Origin: Corallium rubrum
Lineage: Eukaryota > Cnidaria > Anthozoa > Scleralcyonacea > Coralliidae
DNA: 64,000 bases
Direction of reading: 5' to 3'
NCBI GenBank assembly: GCA_964035015.1
Contig: OZ036016.1
Location: 4,666,714 to 4,730,713 of the forward strand
Below the pieces are notes generated by a model, which searched no databases, was not told the origin of the DNA, and was given only the letters and a program-made list of their open reading frames with translations. This document shows positions 44,216 through 56,403 of this stretch, one piece after another (position 1 is the stretch's first letter; the number at the start of each line of letters is the position of its first letter). The translations under genes were made by a program, and so were the position numbers.

Positions 44216-44305
44216 AAAAATTGTCACGATAGGAGTTAATATTTATAATACGCTGGGCTAATCTTTGTAGAATGATAAGAATGATATAGACTATAAGTGT
44301 AAAAT

Positions 44306-44307
<2 letters not shown>

Positions 44308-44390
<83 letters not shown>
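44308..44390. repeat. (GA)n microsatellite
   Basis: Pure dinucleotide tract of about 83 bp next to a foldback. Confidence 0.97.
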
Positions 44391-44391
<1 letters not shown>

Positions 44392-44395
<4 letters not shown>

Positions 44396-44600
44396 GTTCA
44401 CGAAATGTTAGAGAGTGCTCAATACCATGCATATAGATAGAGCAAAATACAAAGCATGTAGTATAGTTACCTTAAAGTCTTCGCTACCAGAGGTTTCACC
44501 CTAAACGGGATCATAGGGTGAAACCTCTGCATGGTAGCGAAGACTTTAATGTAACTATATACACTTCATGCTTTGTATGTATATATATATATATATAGCA
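44392..44600. mobile_element. Foldback element next to (GA)n
   Basis: CAAAGCATGTAGTATAGTTA and CCAGAGGTTTCACCCT arms mirrored at 44510-44578, ending in (TA)n. Resembles the foldback inserted at 53984-54176. Confidence 0.75.
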
Positions 44601-45840
44601 GACTACGGGAATAGAGGCCAAATAAAGCTTTCGATTCATTGAGTACTATTTTATGTATCCAAACATGCTGTCAGGAGCGGCACTGCATGTGAATGAAGAG
44701 CAATGTGTGAAGAAGAGAACCTAAGCAGCAAAGAAATCTACTATTTTATATATCCAAACAAAAAGCTCGGCAGTTTAGCATCTCTTTGTTTTTACACAGC
44801 ATTCTACTCTTTTGAAATGACTTTGCGCTTTTTTTCGGTCAAATTCAAATGAGCGCGTCTGTCTTAATAAAAGAATACCAAACTAATTTCTTATTATATA
44901 TTATACACGAAAAGACAGCGTTAATAGAGTATACACCGTTCCATATTTCCACAAAAAATATCATATATAATCGTTAAAAAGTCACTGCGCGTTGAGAATT
45001 GTTTATACAAAATCTCCTTTGAAATGAGTTTACGCCTGTTCGGCTCAATATAGGTCAAAATCAATAGTGAGTGTGCCTGTCTTAATCAAAGCAAAGCAAA
45101 CTGACTGCTCATTAGGCACAGACAGACAGCGTTCATGAATTCTCCGTGGAAACAAAGTAGGCTTGTGAAACATCTTAACTTCAAATTTCAATAATTAAGA
45201 TTTCATTGTTCGGAAGGTGTGTGCGTGTCTACTCAATTTGACAAGTAAAATTAATGAATGGTTTAAGCGTTTGTTATTAGACTTATTCAATTTAACCACG
45301 AGTTTAGTGCATGAGAAATACAATATTCCAGATAAGATTGAACTACCCTCGAAAGTTGAAATATTGCGGTGTTTGTGGATCAATGTTTGGGGTTGTGTTT
45401 TCTGAGTGAAATTTAAATTGGCACATTCTCAAGTCAATAGCTCATGGCTCACTTTGATGTTAATTGTTGATTGTAAGAAGCGATACACTGTTTAGCCTAT
45501 TTAAATCAATATATAATTTGATTTAATGAATTTTACGAGAAGAAAAATATGTTTCTAAAGAACAACAACCCCTGCAAACTCTACCCTCATTTTTTATAAT
45601 AATCTTTCTTTGAAAAAAGAATAAATTTAAACAAAAAAGAAACCAGAATTACATTTGGAATTAAAAATGAACCATGCACGTCTGCGTTTTCACTTCCTGA
45701 TTCTCTAGTGACAGAAAAAAGCGTCGAAAAAATTCAAATTAACTTTTTCAAATATTTGTCCGCAATAATTTGCGTTTAATTTATAGTTTTTCTTCAATTA
45801 AGACAGCATAGCAGACTTTAATTATTCTTTATTATTGAGT
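44600..45840. other. Intergenic AT-rich sequence upstream of homeobox gene
   Basis: Duplicated segments with GACAGACAGCGTT and CTATTTTATNTATCCAAACA, otherwise no recognised feature. Short frames at 45195-45405 on both strands are unassigned. May contain the homeobox promoter. Confidence 0.4.
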
Positions 45841-46096
45841 TTTGATTTTTCAACAAATGGCCCGAGCTTTCATTACGCAGCTAAGGTTACGCGTGTGTTT
45901 ACAAAGCTCCAAATTACCTTTCGGCAAATTCTTCGATAGAGTTCCACTGTTAACTGGTAACCCCGGCGAACCTTTAAAAACGGCGTGGGAGGGCCCGCTT
46001 TGTGCATTTCAAAGCCGACACCGTGGACAAGTCGCGCAGCGTTGCCAATCAAGCCGGAATAGTTTTTTCGACAATTTTCTAACCAGAGTTTTTGCA

Positions 46097-46418
46097 ATGC
46101 AGTTTCCTCATCACGAGTTTGCGAGTCATCCTGAAAATAGACTAATGTATTACCCGTCTTCTGAGCACCTCTGTTCTTGCACTAAGTGTCTTCGACGGAA
46201 ATACTCGAGCTACGAAAACGCGCATTTGATGCAGCGACAAGAACTGGAGACCCAGCGCAGGTTGATGTATTCGTCTCATCACGTCTCCTTACCATCGCCT
46301 CAAATGCCAGTTCCATTTAGCCAGTTCTTAGAAGCTAGATCGTATTATCCTGGCGCCGCCCTTACATCAATGGGAACGATGCCGCGTTACGGATACGAGC
46401 AAGACGTCCATCAACATG
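46097..46418 (+). CDS. Not-type homeobox gene exon 1
   Basis: 107 codons plus one base, His/Tyr/Ser-rich with [11 protein letters not shown], ending DVHQH at a G/GTAAGT donor. The open frame extends upstream to 45842, so the true 5' end is uncertain. Confidence 0.8.
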
Positions 46419-46720
46419 GTAAGTCAGTTGGCAAAAAGAAAAAGATTTTACACCTATATAATGTTCTTCTCTATATGTAAGACTTCTTGTTCCTTTTTTA
46501 TTTTGGCTATACGCTTTCTCTTACTTCACGTACCTAGACGGGCTTAAGAATCTTTACTGATCATTTAGTTTGTACCGTTAGCTATAAGTTCATATTGTTA
46601 ACTGAGGTTGGGTTTAAGGAGTTTATACTATTAGCTGAGGTTGGGGTTTTGCCCTGTTGTGTTCTCCCTTGTGTTGTACCTGTTTTAGTTTATATGTATA
46701 TAGTGTACAACTGAAATAAA

Positions 46721-46758
<38 letters not shown>

Positions 46759-49700
46759 TAGACAATTTACTTTGACGAAGGGGTCTGCCTTTTGCTCAAA
46801 ACCTCAGTATTTCATTCCCACATGCAGTGTACTACCTGGCCTAGAACTCGTAACACACTGCCTATGAAGGGGACTCCAGTGTTAAATACTCGCATATATG
46901 TAATCCTATAGGATTCTTTTCTGCATCTATGTGATTACAATTGGTTTTAACTTATCGTAACGTTCATACAACAGTACTTGATTTAAGAGACGTTTGGGGT
47001 CAGCCAAGTTCAGAAAATGTTTCTAATAAGCTAATGCAGACATAAGGGATCGAATCTGGAACATTTGAATCAGTTAGACGCTCCAACCTGGTTAAGCTAC
47101 TGAGGTTAGGATGGAGAACTAAGGTTGCAAATTCATATAGTCATTTGCTCTCTAAGCAGTAGCGTCAGCACAATGAGATGTGTAAGTACCTATTTAATAT
47201 CTGATTTAGATCAGATACTAGATCGGACGCAAGTCAACGAAACAAAATTAAGCAATGTCGCGAGAAAACTTAAAGATTCCTTTAATCTTTATTAACGTTC
47301 ACTGCAAAATTCATATTTTGATGTTAGATATAATTTAAAAGCAGTCAAACACAATAATTAAAGATTAATTATACAAAATATTATTAAATAATAAAAATAC
47401 AGCGTCGGGTTCGCCTCTATCAGATTCAATCTCTTTGTACTATAGTTTCTGTTACGAATTAGGACCGTTAAAAACGATAGATCTACGGATTATCGATAGA
47501 TAACTGAACCCTTATAGGAGTAAACGGGCCTTATTTCACTAACTGGGTACCTATGTTATTGAGCTTTTATCAGGTACAGTTCAGTAAAGAACATAAAAAT
47601 AATGTATTGTAATATTGGACTATGTTTAAGTACATAAAAAGCTACATGATTAATCCAAAGTGATATAAATATTCAAGATTATCGAGATATTGCACGGTGA
47701 GTATATATAACAATAATAAAATCATGTGCCTAGCTTAGCTCAGAAAAAGTATCATCTCTTGTTGTAATTTGCCCAATCATAAGTAATTTACTTGTATCTT
47801 AAATACTCTTTAATAAAATCATAATTAAATTGAAACTCAGCAGCGGCGAACTTGAAAAGCATTTGAAGAACAAAAAACCCAATGCACAACTAAAAAAAAA
47901 TTCTTCACTTTGGTGTTTCGTGTGTGTATAAAAGAGCAACGATTTCATTGAAGTTTGACAACGACGGCCTAATTCTAAAGCTATTCAGCAAAAAAAGACA
48001 GAGCATGTGTGTGTGTGTGTGTATAATGTGTAAATTTACAAGTTTTGTTCAAAATTTAATTTGGACTTAAGTCGTTTCGTAACAATTAGTGTAACTATAC
48101 TGCCCTAATTGCACGTAGCATGAATTTTGAAACAAAAGCATGGTTTTTTTAATCCTTTCAAATGGCTTTTATTAAAAAGTTAGTAATTTGTCTAATTCAA
48201 TATGAAAAGGTTTAGCCAAATTCAAATTTCATTAATCGAAATATAGACTGCCGAAAAAGAGAACGTAGGAGTCTAACGTTTCGAGCGAAGGCCCTTCGTC
48301 AGAGAGAAACGTAAAGAGTATAAACTAGTTGTGTGTTTTTTTTACACTCTTTACGTTTCTCTCTGACGAAAGGCCTTCGCTCGAAACGTTAGACTCCTAT
48401 ACGTTCTCTGTTTCGGCAGTATATCAAACCTTACTATATTTCGATTGTTGTTTCAACACTGTCTAGGCAGCACAATACTTCTATTTCACTGTCCAAATTT
48501 CATTATATATAGCCAAACAAATTCAACTGACAAATATTAAAATAACGTTGTTCAAACATTATAAAGCAAGTATCGTATTTTATTTCAGCATATTTTATTT
48601 CATTTCATCTAATATACAAACGACTGATAAGCTTAATGTGGATACTAGAATATTAAATGAAATTACGAAATATATCCTAACTAGCCAACAAAAAAAAATA
48701 ACGAGCAATCCAAACTATAGGCAACATATAATAAACGGCCGCTTAAGAACTGTTTTTTTATAAGTGGCTTTCCGAAATCTTTGACAGCGCTGTTTAAAAG
48801 ACGTCTGGTCGGTTAGCTGGCTAAAGAGCCAATTAGACGAGACAAGTCTACCATGTTGATCGTATACTGTGGTTTTAAATCTCGCATAAACTAAATTTAC
48901 AAAGAAGAATTGGTTTAGTTTAGTTTAGTTTAGTTTAGTTTAGTTTAGTTTAGTTTAGCTTAGTTTAGTTTAGTTTAGTTTAGTTTAGTTAAATTTAGTT
49001 TAGTTTAGTTTAGTTTAGTTTAGTTAAATTTAGTTTAGTTTAGTTTAGTTTAGTTAAATTTAGTTTAGTTTAGTTTAGTTTAGTTTAGTTTAGTTCAGTT
49101 TAGTTTAGTTTAGTTTAGTTCAGTTTAGTTTAGTTTAGACCACGTCGACACGTATGCGTTTTCATAGCGTTTTCATATTGTTTCAGGTAATGAGACCATT
49201 GTTTTCTGCTCCCATGAGGACCGAGAACAATATAAAAGCTCTTGCACTGCATGGGTGCAGTGTGTGCTGTTAGCGCGCTGCCTCTGACCAAAAGTTAAGC
49301 CCGGTAACGTTAGACGGGGTTAGTACTTGGATGAGTATCCGAAACCTTTGTTAAACCTCAATAGACATGCACATTTGAATAGCAATTACATGCACACGTT
49401 TCTTCAACTATAATTAGTAAAATTGTTGTATGGAAACAACAAAGCTGAGAGACTTAAAAAAACACAACGTAAAATCTCCCTTGAGTGCATGAAGATAAAA
49501 TCTTTCGCTGCATTAAGTTGTCAAATGTGAAAGAAAAAACCATTCACAGCAAATATGGCGAACAATATTCTATTTTTTAGTTAATTTGAAATTAATTTGG
49601 AAGAGAGGGAAATAAAAACAGACTTTGAGTGCTACTGTTTAACTTGTGGGGTATTAAAATTTCGTTTCCTTTTTCATGTACAAGCTGTTGTAAGTTGTTA

Positions 49701-50923
49701 AACTCCAGACGCAACTCGAACACACTCGAAAAAAACAATATATGTTGTTGGGTGTTATCGAATTTTTTCATGACAAACTAGGGTATAATGAATATGGTAT
49801 ATATATGAGCAAAAATTATGTTGAGTGACTCTTTTCGTCAAGATTTCAGCGATGGAGGTACCATGCAGGCGGAAAACGTAGTTGGGTGATAAATATTGTT
49901 GCCCAGCAGATAACTTTTAAAAAGAGCATATCGAACACGAATACATTGAAAAGGTTAAAATACTGGTTAGATTAGTATTTTCTCAATTGTATCCGTGTTC
50001 GATATGCTCTTTTTAAAAGTTCTCTCTGCTGGACAATAATATTTATCACCCGACTTGAGTGACTCTGAGTTTATGGAAAATTTTCACCACAAAATAATCT
50101 AGTACATAATTGAATGTTAATTAGAAGTGGCGAGGGAGTTTAAACTAGAAACCAAAAGGCTTATTAGAATTTAGACTATAGTAACTCTGAAAGTAACACT
50201 TGAATTATGCATAATAATTTTGTATAATACGGTAAAGCAGAAAAAGTGTGTAAGAATTAATAAGGTAAGAAATCTCAAGATGCAGACATGTTTCCGTATT
50301 CAGAACTTAGATAGACTTTTTTAATTTGGGTGTTTCATATGATCCCGGTTACCGGGCTGGCCCGCTTAGTGGGGATCTCGCCTCGTAGTTATCTTCCTAT
50401 AAAAATTTGCTTTGCGTTCATATGAGAAAGCGGGCTGGCCCGCTTACCGAGATCTCGGCAGCGTGTGCCGAGATCATAAGTAGGCGAGATGAAATATTCC
50501 CATATGAACACATCGTCTCGCTTACTGGGATGAAGTCATTAAGGACAAAAGTTAGTTCTTTTTTGTGGAATTAAGAATAGTTGAAGATTTTATTGTTTAT
50601 TGGCATATAAATCACAATTGTATAATAAAAGGATTGATTATGAAGCATACAAACATGTGCAATACGACAAAATTGCGATCTTTGATGGCTGATGTCTAGT
50701 CACGGATCATCAGACAAGTTAATTTTAGTCATGATTTCTCCTCGGTAGGCGGGATGAAAACTACCATATGAACACAAAACAGACTTCGTTTTGCTTACTG
50801 GGCCATCCCGCTTACCGGGATCATATATGAACACCCCCTTGGATATAAATAAAGAAACGGAAGTTATATTTATAACCTCTTCTGGCAGGGAATTGTAGAA
50901 TTTTGATCCTTGATACTGAATAG

Positions 50924-50997
<74 letters not shown>

Positions 50998-53726
50998 TAT
51001 AGACGATGTAGTAAAAACCGTTGGCAGAGTGCTCAGTGGAAATCCAGAGAATGTTATAGAAAAAGTTCAAAGACTCAACAGTTGTGATTAGACATTTTTA
51101 TTACCAGTTAGTTTTTTTTTCTCTTTTTTTTTGTTTTTGTTTTTTCTTGTTTTATATATATATATATACAAGGATTGATTACTAAAATGTAAAATAAAAA
51201 TAAGAACAACTAGGACGAGATGTAATATAATACTATGCAGTTATAGAATTATTTTCTGTATCGATGTGATTACTGTTTATATAGTTAGTTTTATCTTAAC
51301 GTTTGTATAACACAATATTTTCAAGCCCGAATAAAATCTCTTCTTCAAGCTCAAATATTCAACGCTCTAACGATTGAGCTACTCACAAAAAAGGACGACG
51401 ATATATAGTCGTTGCCATTTACACAATATTTATTTAATATTAATTCATATTACTCAAGCTGAACAAACATATATCTCATATTATTCTACAGTCTAGTTAA
51501 CGACAGACAACTTTACAATAGTCAAAGAGAAGACAATTAGGGTTAGAAATAGAAAGTTAACTTTTAAAAAAAAATAGTTGAACTCTTGAAAATACAAGAG
51601 TGTAAAAACGTAGAGTGATGTGTAAGCAGTGTTTTAGATAGAGCAAAGTGAAAAGATGGTAAACTGCTGAGAATAGTTTTGATAACGAAATACTGACGTT
51701 TCAAGCGGAGTCCTTCATCAGAGTTAAAAGTAGAGTGTTGTGTAGGCAGTGTTTTAGATAGAGCAAAGTGAAAAGATGGTAAACTGCTGAGAATAGTTTT
51801 GATAACGAAATACTGACGTTTCAAGCAGAGTCCTTCATCAGAGTAAAAAGTAGAGTGCTGTGTAGGCAGTGTTTTAGATAGAGCAAAGTGAAAAGATGGT
51901 AAACTGCTGAGAATAGTTTTGATAACGAAATACTGACGTTTCAAGCGGAGCCCTTCATCCGAGTAAAATGTAGAGTGCTGTGTAGGCAGTGTTTTAGATA
52001 GAGCAAAGTGAAAAGATGGTAAACTGCTGAGAATAGTTTTGTTAACGAAATACTGACGTTTCGAGGCAAGCCCTTCTACATTTTACTCTGATGAAGGGCT
52101 CTGCTCGAAACGTTAATGTTTTGTCAACAAAACTATTATCGACAGTTTACCACATTTTCACTTTGCTCTGAAAATTATAGATCTCTGTGGAAAAGTCAGA
52201 TGATAACTTACAACGAGTGTCATTCAATGGCGTGTTTAGACTCAGACTAGACTACACTGTCCTGAATCTCTGAGGTGAATGTACAAACTTAACTTTTGTC
52301 CTAATTCTTATTGTTTGGATGCTCTGTTTCTTTGTTGGGATTTTTTAAGCGGACAGTGTATAGCAGACAATAGCTATACACAGCAACACAACAGCAACAC
52401 GTGTTGGATTTCTACGAAGAAAAGCATTCGTTTCCCCCAAAAAGAACCCTTCATTTGTCTTTGTTTAATTGTTACATTAAGTATAAGGAGGGGAAGAAAT
52501 TATACGCATGTGTCAGTAGAAGTAAAGTAATAAAGACTTATTAACCGAGTGCGAGGTCTGCATGTACGGGAAAGTATTTGCCTGAGGTTTTCGTACAGAC
52601 CGAGCGATGAAGGAGCGAGGTTTGTGCGATAAAATCGAGGGCAAATACTTTCCAGTACAGACCAAGCAAACGAGGTTAATAAGGAATTTGTTATATGGCT
52701 ATTGGTTCATTTTATTTTTAAGCTTCGAGCGTTGTTTTCGTCTTCGGAGTATGCTGTTTACTTAACCTGTTGACTTTTTCGTGTCGCTTCTTGGCTTTCT
52801 TATTTACACCAGTTCGGCTTTTATTTGTCGTGTTTTTAGATAAACAGCTTTAAAGAAAACCAGCAGTGATGTTCCAACACATTTTACTGTTCAGAATATT
52901 TGAGTAAAGATATCTATTTCTCTTTTATTTGTATTCAAATCAACTCAGAAATGTTCCCGCCAAAACTTACAGGGCCGAGAAAAAAGCGTATTGACCGGTC
53001 GGTCAATATCGTAAAATCCCGACCTCTCAGGAACCAATCAGCGTGCGTCGTTTTTCGTACGGACCGGAAATCAAACCCAGCCATATAATAAAGTGACTTA
53101 CTTATAGGTAACTGTTATCAATGGTTCTATGAGAGTATAAATATGGGACTTGTCTTCACAACGATCACCCCTGATGAAGACACTAGATCGGAGTGTCGAA
53201 ACGTTGGGTCATGAACAGTAACTGTTTAAGCTACGTTCAAAAAACTTTTAAAGTGCTTATATCACTTGTGGGGTTTTAACGTATTTGAATAGAGCAAAAA
53301 AAGTTAGTTAACATGCTATTTTGCCGTTTTTGATTTACTTTAATTGTTTCTGAGATTTCGGCTTTTCGCTGAATTTCCGTCATGATCGTAGAATAGTTTG
53401 TGATCATGATTTTTTACACTGCTAAAGTCAACCGAAAAATTTCGGCTGACTTGAGCGGGATATTGAACTCGCGCCAATTCAACTAACAAACCAATTTATT
53501 TCAATTTACAGTTGATGCTGATTCAGCAAACGATGGAAAGCGAAAAAGAACAAGAACAATTTTCACCCCACAGCAGCTTGAGATTTTGGAAAAGGAGTTT
53601 GAACATCAACAGTATATTGTTGGCCCTGAAAGACAATACTTGGCAGCCTCGCTGAATCTGACAGAAAATCAAGTGAAGATTTGGTTCCAGAATCGACGAA
53701 TAAAATGGAGAAAGGAAAACTATTAA
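46097..53726 (+). CDS. Not/Noto-type homeobox transcription factor, two exons
   Basis: DNA-binding homeodomain protein; in other animals Not-class genes act in axial patterning. Exons 46097-46418 and 53512-53726 join in phase 1 to give 178 residues. The homeodomain is residues 118-177, one residue from the C-terminus, with L133 (HD16), F137 (HD20), and [14 protein letters not shown] at 165-178. The [11 protein letters not shown] segment matches the Not class (vertebrate Not has YxVGxER). The start at 46097 (MQFPHHEF) is preferred because the upstream in-frame stretch, from an ATG at 45857, has no low-complexity or conserved look; that longer start would add 80 residues. No clear eh1 repression motif is seen. 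The 7.1-kb intron is repeat-rich. The class call rests on remembered family patterns. Confidence 0.88.
46722..46756. repeat. (TA)n microsatellite with degenerate satellite fragment
   Basis: Followed at 46770-46815 by a decayed TTTGACGAAGGGGTCTGCC piece of the hammerhead-like family. Confidence 0.75.
46820..48235. other. Homeobox intron, mostly unrecognised AT-rich sequence
   Basis: A minus-strand tRNA-like SINE fragment lies near 47047-47110 (GGGATCGAATCTGG as B box). Nothing else is assignable. Confidence 0.45.
48236..48500. mobile_element. Palindromic MITE, family of 1382-1582
   Basis: Left arm GAACGTAGGAGTCTAACGTT and right arm TTAGACTCCTATACGTTCTC flank a CTCTTTACGTTTCTCTCTGA segment. 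The core at 48363-48369 is CTGACGA, with GAAACGTT at 48383-48390. Confidence 0.82.
48916..49137. repeat. (TTTAG)n microsatellite, about 220 bp
   Basis: Pentamer tract with TTAAAT and TTCAG interruptions in the homeobox intron. Confidence 0.97.
49245..49340 (+). mobile_element. 5S-derived SINE fragment
   Basis: GTGTGCTGTTAGCGCGCTGC, TTAAGCCCGGT and GGGGTTAGTACTTGGATGAG; truncated after about 95 bp. Confidence 0.8.
49884..50056. mobile_element. Foldback MITE
   Basis: GGGTGATAAATATTGTTGCC on the left, mirrored by ATAATATTTATCACCCGA; inner arms share AAAAAGAGCATATCGAACAC. Confidence 0.85.
50335..50850. mobile_element. Foldback cluster (CATATGATCCCGG type)
   Basis: GTGTTTCATATGATCCCGGT on the left and CCGGGATCATATATGAACAC on the right, with inner GGGCTGGCCCGCTTA palindromes. 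Related to 26080-26500. Confidence 0.65.
50928..50993. repeat. (TA)n microsatellite
   Basis: Pure dinucleotide tract. Confidence 0.96.
51600..52180 (-). repeat. 120-bp satellite array with terminal inversion
   Basis: Four minus-oriented units (51600-52070) end in one + oriented partial unit (52075-52180), giving a palindromic end. The inverted unit carries CTGATGA 52088-52094, GGGC/GCTC stem II and GAAACGTT. Confidence 0.93.
52540..53100. mobile_element. Foldback element with diverged arms
   Basis: TACGGGAAAGTATTTGCC near 52565 is mirrored by GGCAAATACTTTCCAGTACA near 52641; the outer TTATATGGCT at 52691 is mirrored by AGCCATATAA at 53082. Confidence 0.6.
53161..53215 (+). ncRNA. Hammerhead-ribozyme-like motif in homeobox intron
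   Basis: Stem I ACCC (53167-53170) with GGGT (53206-53209), then a C-C mismatch and two more pairs. Core CTGATGA 53171-53177, extra A 53178. Stem II GACACT (53179-53184) with AGTGTC (53192-53197), loop AGATCGG. GAA 53198-53200, ACGT 53201-53204, T 53205. All canonical core bases are present apart from the added A. Confidence 0.5.
53420..53478. mobile_element. tRNA-SINE fragment just upstream of the homeobox exon
   Basis: ACTGCTAAAGTCAACCGAAA and GACTTGAGCGGGAT match the 42290-42330 element. It ends 33 bp before the exon, close to the branch-point region. Confidence 0.75.
53512..53726 (+). CDS. Not-type homeobox gene exon 2 (homeodomain)
   Basis: Acceptor TTTACAG; encodes [18 protein letters not shown] and the rest of the homeodomain, TAA at 53724-53726. 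A tRNA-SINE remnant ends about 33 bp upstream of this exon. AATAAA at 53863-53868 is a candidate polyadenylation signal but lies in the next repeat unit. Confidence 0.93.
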
Positions 53727-53902
53727 GAAAAGTTTAATTATTATACTTGTATATAGAACACGTTTAGTCTCAACAGACAAAAAAAAAGAACGAATATAGT
53801 AGGTTAACCAGCAAAAGAATTAAAACACAGAGCACTCTAAATCGGTTTCATTTGCGGCAAAGAATAAAATGAGGAAAAGAGAACTATTAAGAACGTATTT
53901 CT

Positions 53903-53985
<83 letters not shown>

Positions 53986-54173
53986 GTGTGGGTTTTGGTC
54001 TACGAAACGCAAAGAGTGCTCGATAACATATAGTTAGAGCAAATATAGATTTTCGCTTACCTCAAAAGTCTGCAACAGGCTGTTTCATCTAAAAAAGAAT
54101 CTTCAGAATCTTCAGATCTGCCTGAAGATTCTTTTTTAGATGAAACAGCCTGTTGCAGACTTTTGAGGTAAGC

Positions 54174-54237
<64 letters not shown>

Positions 54238-54640
54238 GACGTTTATTCTCAATAAAGACACAAAATATAGAGGAAGAGCAAAATAATTAAAGCAAGCAAG
54301 GAACACTGTGAAACGCCGGTTCCTGAATCGACGAATAAAGTGAAGGAAAGAGAACCATTAAACTGAAAACTTTAACTATACTTAATTGTTGTATATATAT
54401 ATATAGAAGACGCTAAGTCTCAATAGAGACATAAAATAGAGGAAGTGTAAGCTGGTTAACTAGCAAAATAATAAAAACAAGAAGCACTTTGAAAACGAGT
54501 TTATTCCCAGCGAAAAATAAAATGGACGAAAAAGAACTATTAAAAATCTTTCATTATATACTTAATTGTTGTATATAGAAGACGTTAGGTCTCAACAGAG
54601 ACATAAAATAAAAGAAGGAACACTGGAATCTAAGAATGGA
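53683..54640 (+). repeat. Four tandem decayed units of the homeobox gene 3' end
   Basis: Units start near 53683 (the real exon end), 53840, 54318 and 54499. Each has a version of GAATCGACGAATAAA, a Gly/Lys-coding purine run, GAACNATTAA, a TTGTATATAGAA segment, a GTCTCAACAGA segment and a terminal GCACTNTGAAA. Unit 3 still spells F-L-N-R-R-I-K then a stop. Unit 2 is split by AT tracts and a foldback (53906-54232). The later units are non-coding. Confidence 0.8.
53906..54232. mobile_element. Foldback bounded by (AT)n tracts inside unit 2 of the homeobox 3' repeats
   Basis: (AT)n at 53906-53983 and 54177-54232 enclose a palindrome with arms TTTCGCTTACCTCAAAAGTC and TGCAACAGGCTGTTTCATCT and their mirrors. 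The sequence TTTTGGTCTACGAAACGCAA resembles that beside the (GA)n foldback at 44392. Confidence 0.8.
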
Positions 54641-54649
54641 TCTATATCT

Positions 54650-55740
54650 AAGAGAATATTCATCCACATAGTATCTTGAACTGCCCATCCCTCGCGGGAT
54701 TACCATAATTACAGAGTTGATACAAAAGAAAACGAACTATGGTCTCTTTGCTTGACCCTCGGCCAATCTCAGCAATGAACTAGCTACAATCCTCTCAACA
54801 ATTTTGTCCAGGATCCTTAAATTCTTAAGAATTCTTACATTTTCAATAAAACATCGCGCTTTTTAGCTTTGTAGCATTGCAAAAAATCTACAGTTTAACT
54901 AAAAGAGCCGCCGTCTCTGCCCTCCCCCCCTTTATCCCATCACTAGTGGGGAAGCCGGATCACTGGAGTACAGTCTCTGCAGAGTTCCCACCGCACCGCG
55001 CGGTACCACCCGCACAAGAGCTCAGAATTGCCGCGTCCAAATTGTGTTTTTCTTCGATTTTGTTTAATTCGCCAATATTCTCAACAATTTTGTCCAGGAT
55101 TGTAGTTGTTAATGTCAGTTATTGCATAACCTCACTTATTTCGATCCCCGGTGGTAAGAAGCAGGGTGCTAACAGCACACCGTCACCATTTCTTCCGTAA
55201 AGACAATTCACATCTGCAGAAGACACTGGTGGTTGACGACTCCCTAGCCTGCAAAGCTGGCGGTTTTAAGGGTTTGCAGGCTAATGACTCCTGGGTCAGT
55301 GAGTTTGTACCTATATATACCACCTGCAGAGGCCAACATGGAGCAAGCCTCTCTGCTTGGTTGAAGTTATGCATCAATTCATCATGACACAATTACAAGT
55401 GTTGAGAGATTTGATGCCATATCTCGCCTTCTCAGTACTGCTGTCAACTTTGCACTTTCATGTCCCTAAGCTTGTCCCGTGCACATGCATGGCATAGATC
55501 GTTATATTGAGATAAAAAAAATCCATTTCAATCTAAACCCCTATTATATAAGAACCTGTTAAGTCTAAAAACTAGAACATCTTCTTATTTGAAAATTAGG
55601 TGAAAACAGCAAAAATAATAACTGTTTTCATATGGCAACCAGACAACAGAATCTCTTGTACTTTCAATATAAAAATTGATATACTGTACAGAAATACCTC
55701 CACACTGATTATAGATTCATTTATAACATAGCTTTGATAT
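54650..55740. other. Intergenic sequence, nothing recognised
   Basis: Duplicated CAACAATTTTGTCCAGGAT (near 54798 and 55083). The frame at 54877-55200 is Pro/Ser-rich but without a recognised domain. GCTAACAGCACACCGTCACC near 55170 may be a 5S-SINE scrap. Confidence 0.45.
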
Positions 55741-55744
55741 AGCA

Positions 55745-56225
55745 ACGCTTTTGATTGGCTGTCGTGCGTGCTCCATAACTCGATGGAGCACGGCAAAAAA
55801 GCGTGGGGAAAAAATTCAAAACAAAACTGAGTTTTAAATGGACTTTTCTTATGGCCTAAATTTTTTTGTCAAAATACCGAGTCATTTAATTTTATTGAGT
55901 AATAAAGAACAACGACCCAGAAGACATAAACTGTCCTTTTGGTTGGATTTTAGTGAACAAAAAAGACTTGGCTACGAAAGTAGAAAAACACAACAACCAA
56001 AAGGATTCGTCGGCTTGTGAAAGGATTTAATGCTATGTTATAAAAGAAATGGCCCGTGGTTTAGTGTGCTCCATCGAGTTATGGATGCACTTTGGAAATT
56101 TGGAGAGCACTCAAAAATCTAGAGTTGGTCTCGGCTACGCCACGACCAACTCTTACGATTTTTTCATGCTCTTCCAATTCCCGTGTGCATCCATAACTCG
56201 ATGGAGCACGCTAAACCATGAGCCA
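55745..56225. mobile_element. Foldback element (CTCCATAACTCGATGGAGCA ends)
   Basis: The palindromic CTCCATAACTCGATGGAGCA occurs at 55770 and 56190, with its inverse at 56068. The interior frame 55838-56020 is unassigned. Confidence 0.7.
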
Positions 56226-56403
56226 TTTCTTAAATATAGTTTCAGTGAGACAGTGGACTCTATTACTAACAGTAACAGTTATCAACGGGTGTAGAGTAGG
56301 TACTGTAGTTTCAGTATTGACTGACAAGTGTTTTCCTCTTAAGAAAATAAGAACCTGTTTAATAAGAACCTAGTACTAATATCCTAAATTCTCACTACCC
56401 ATT

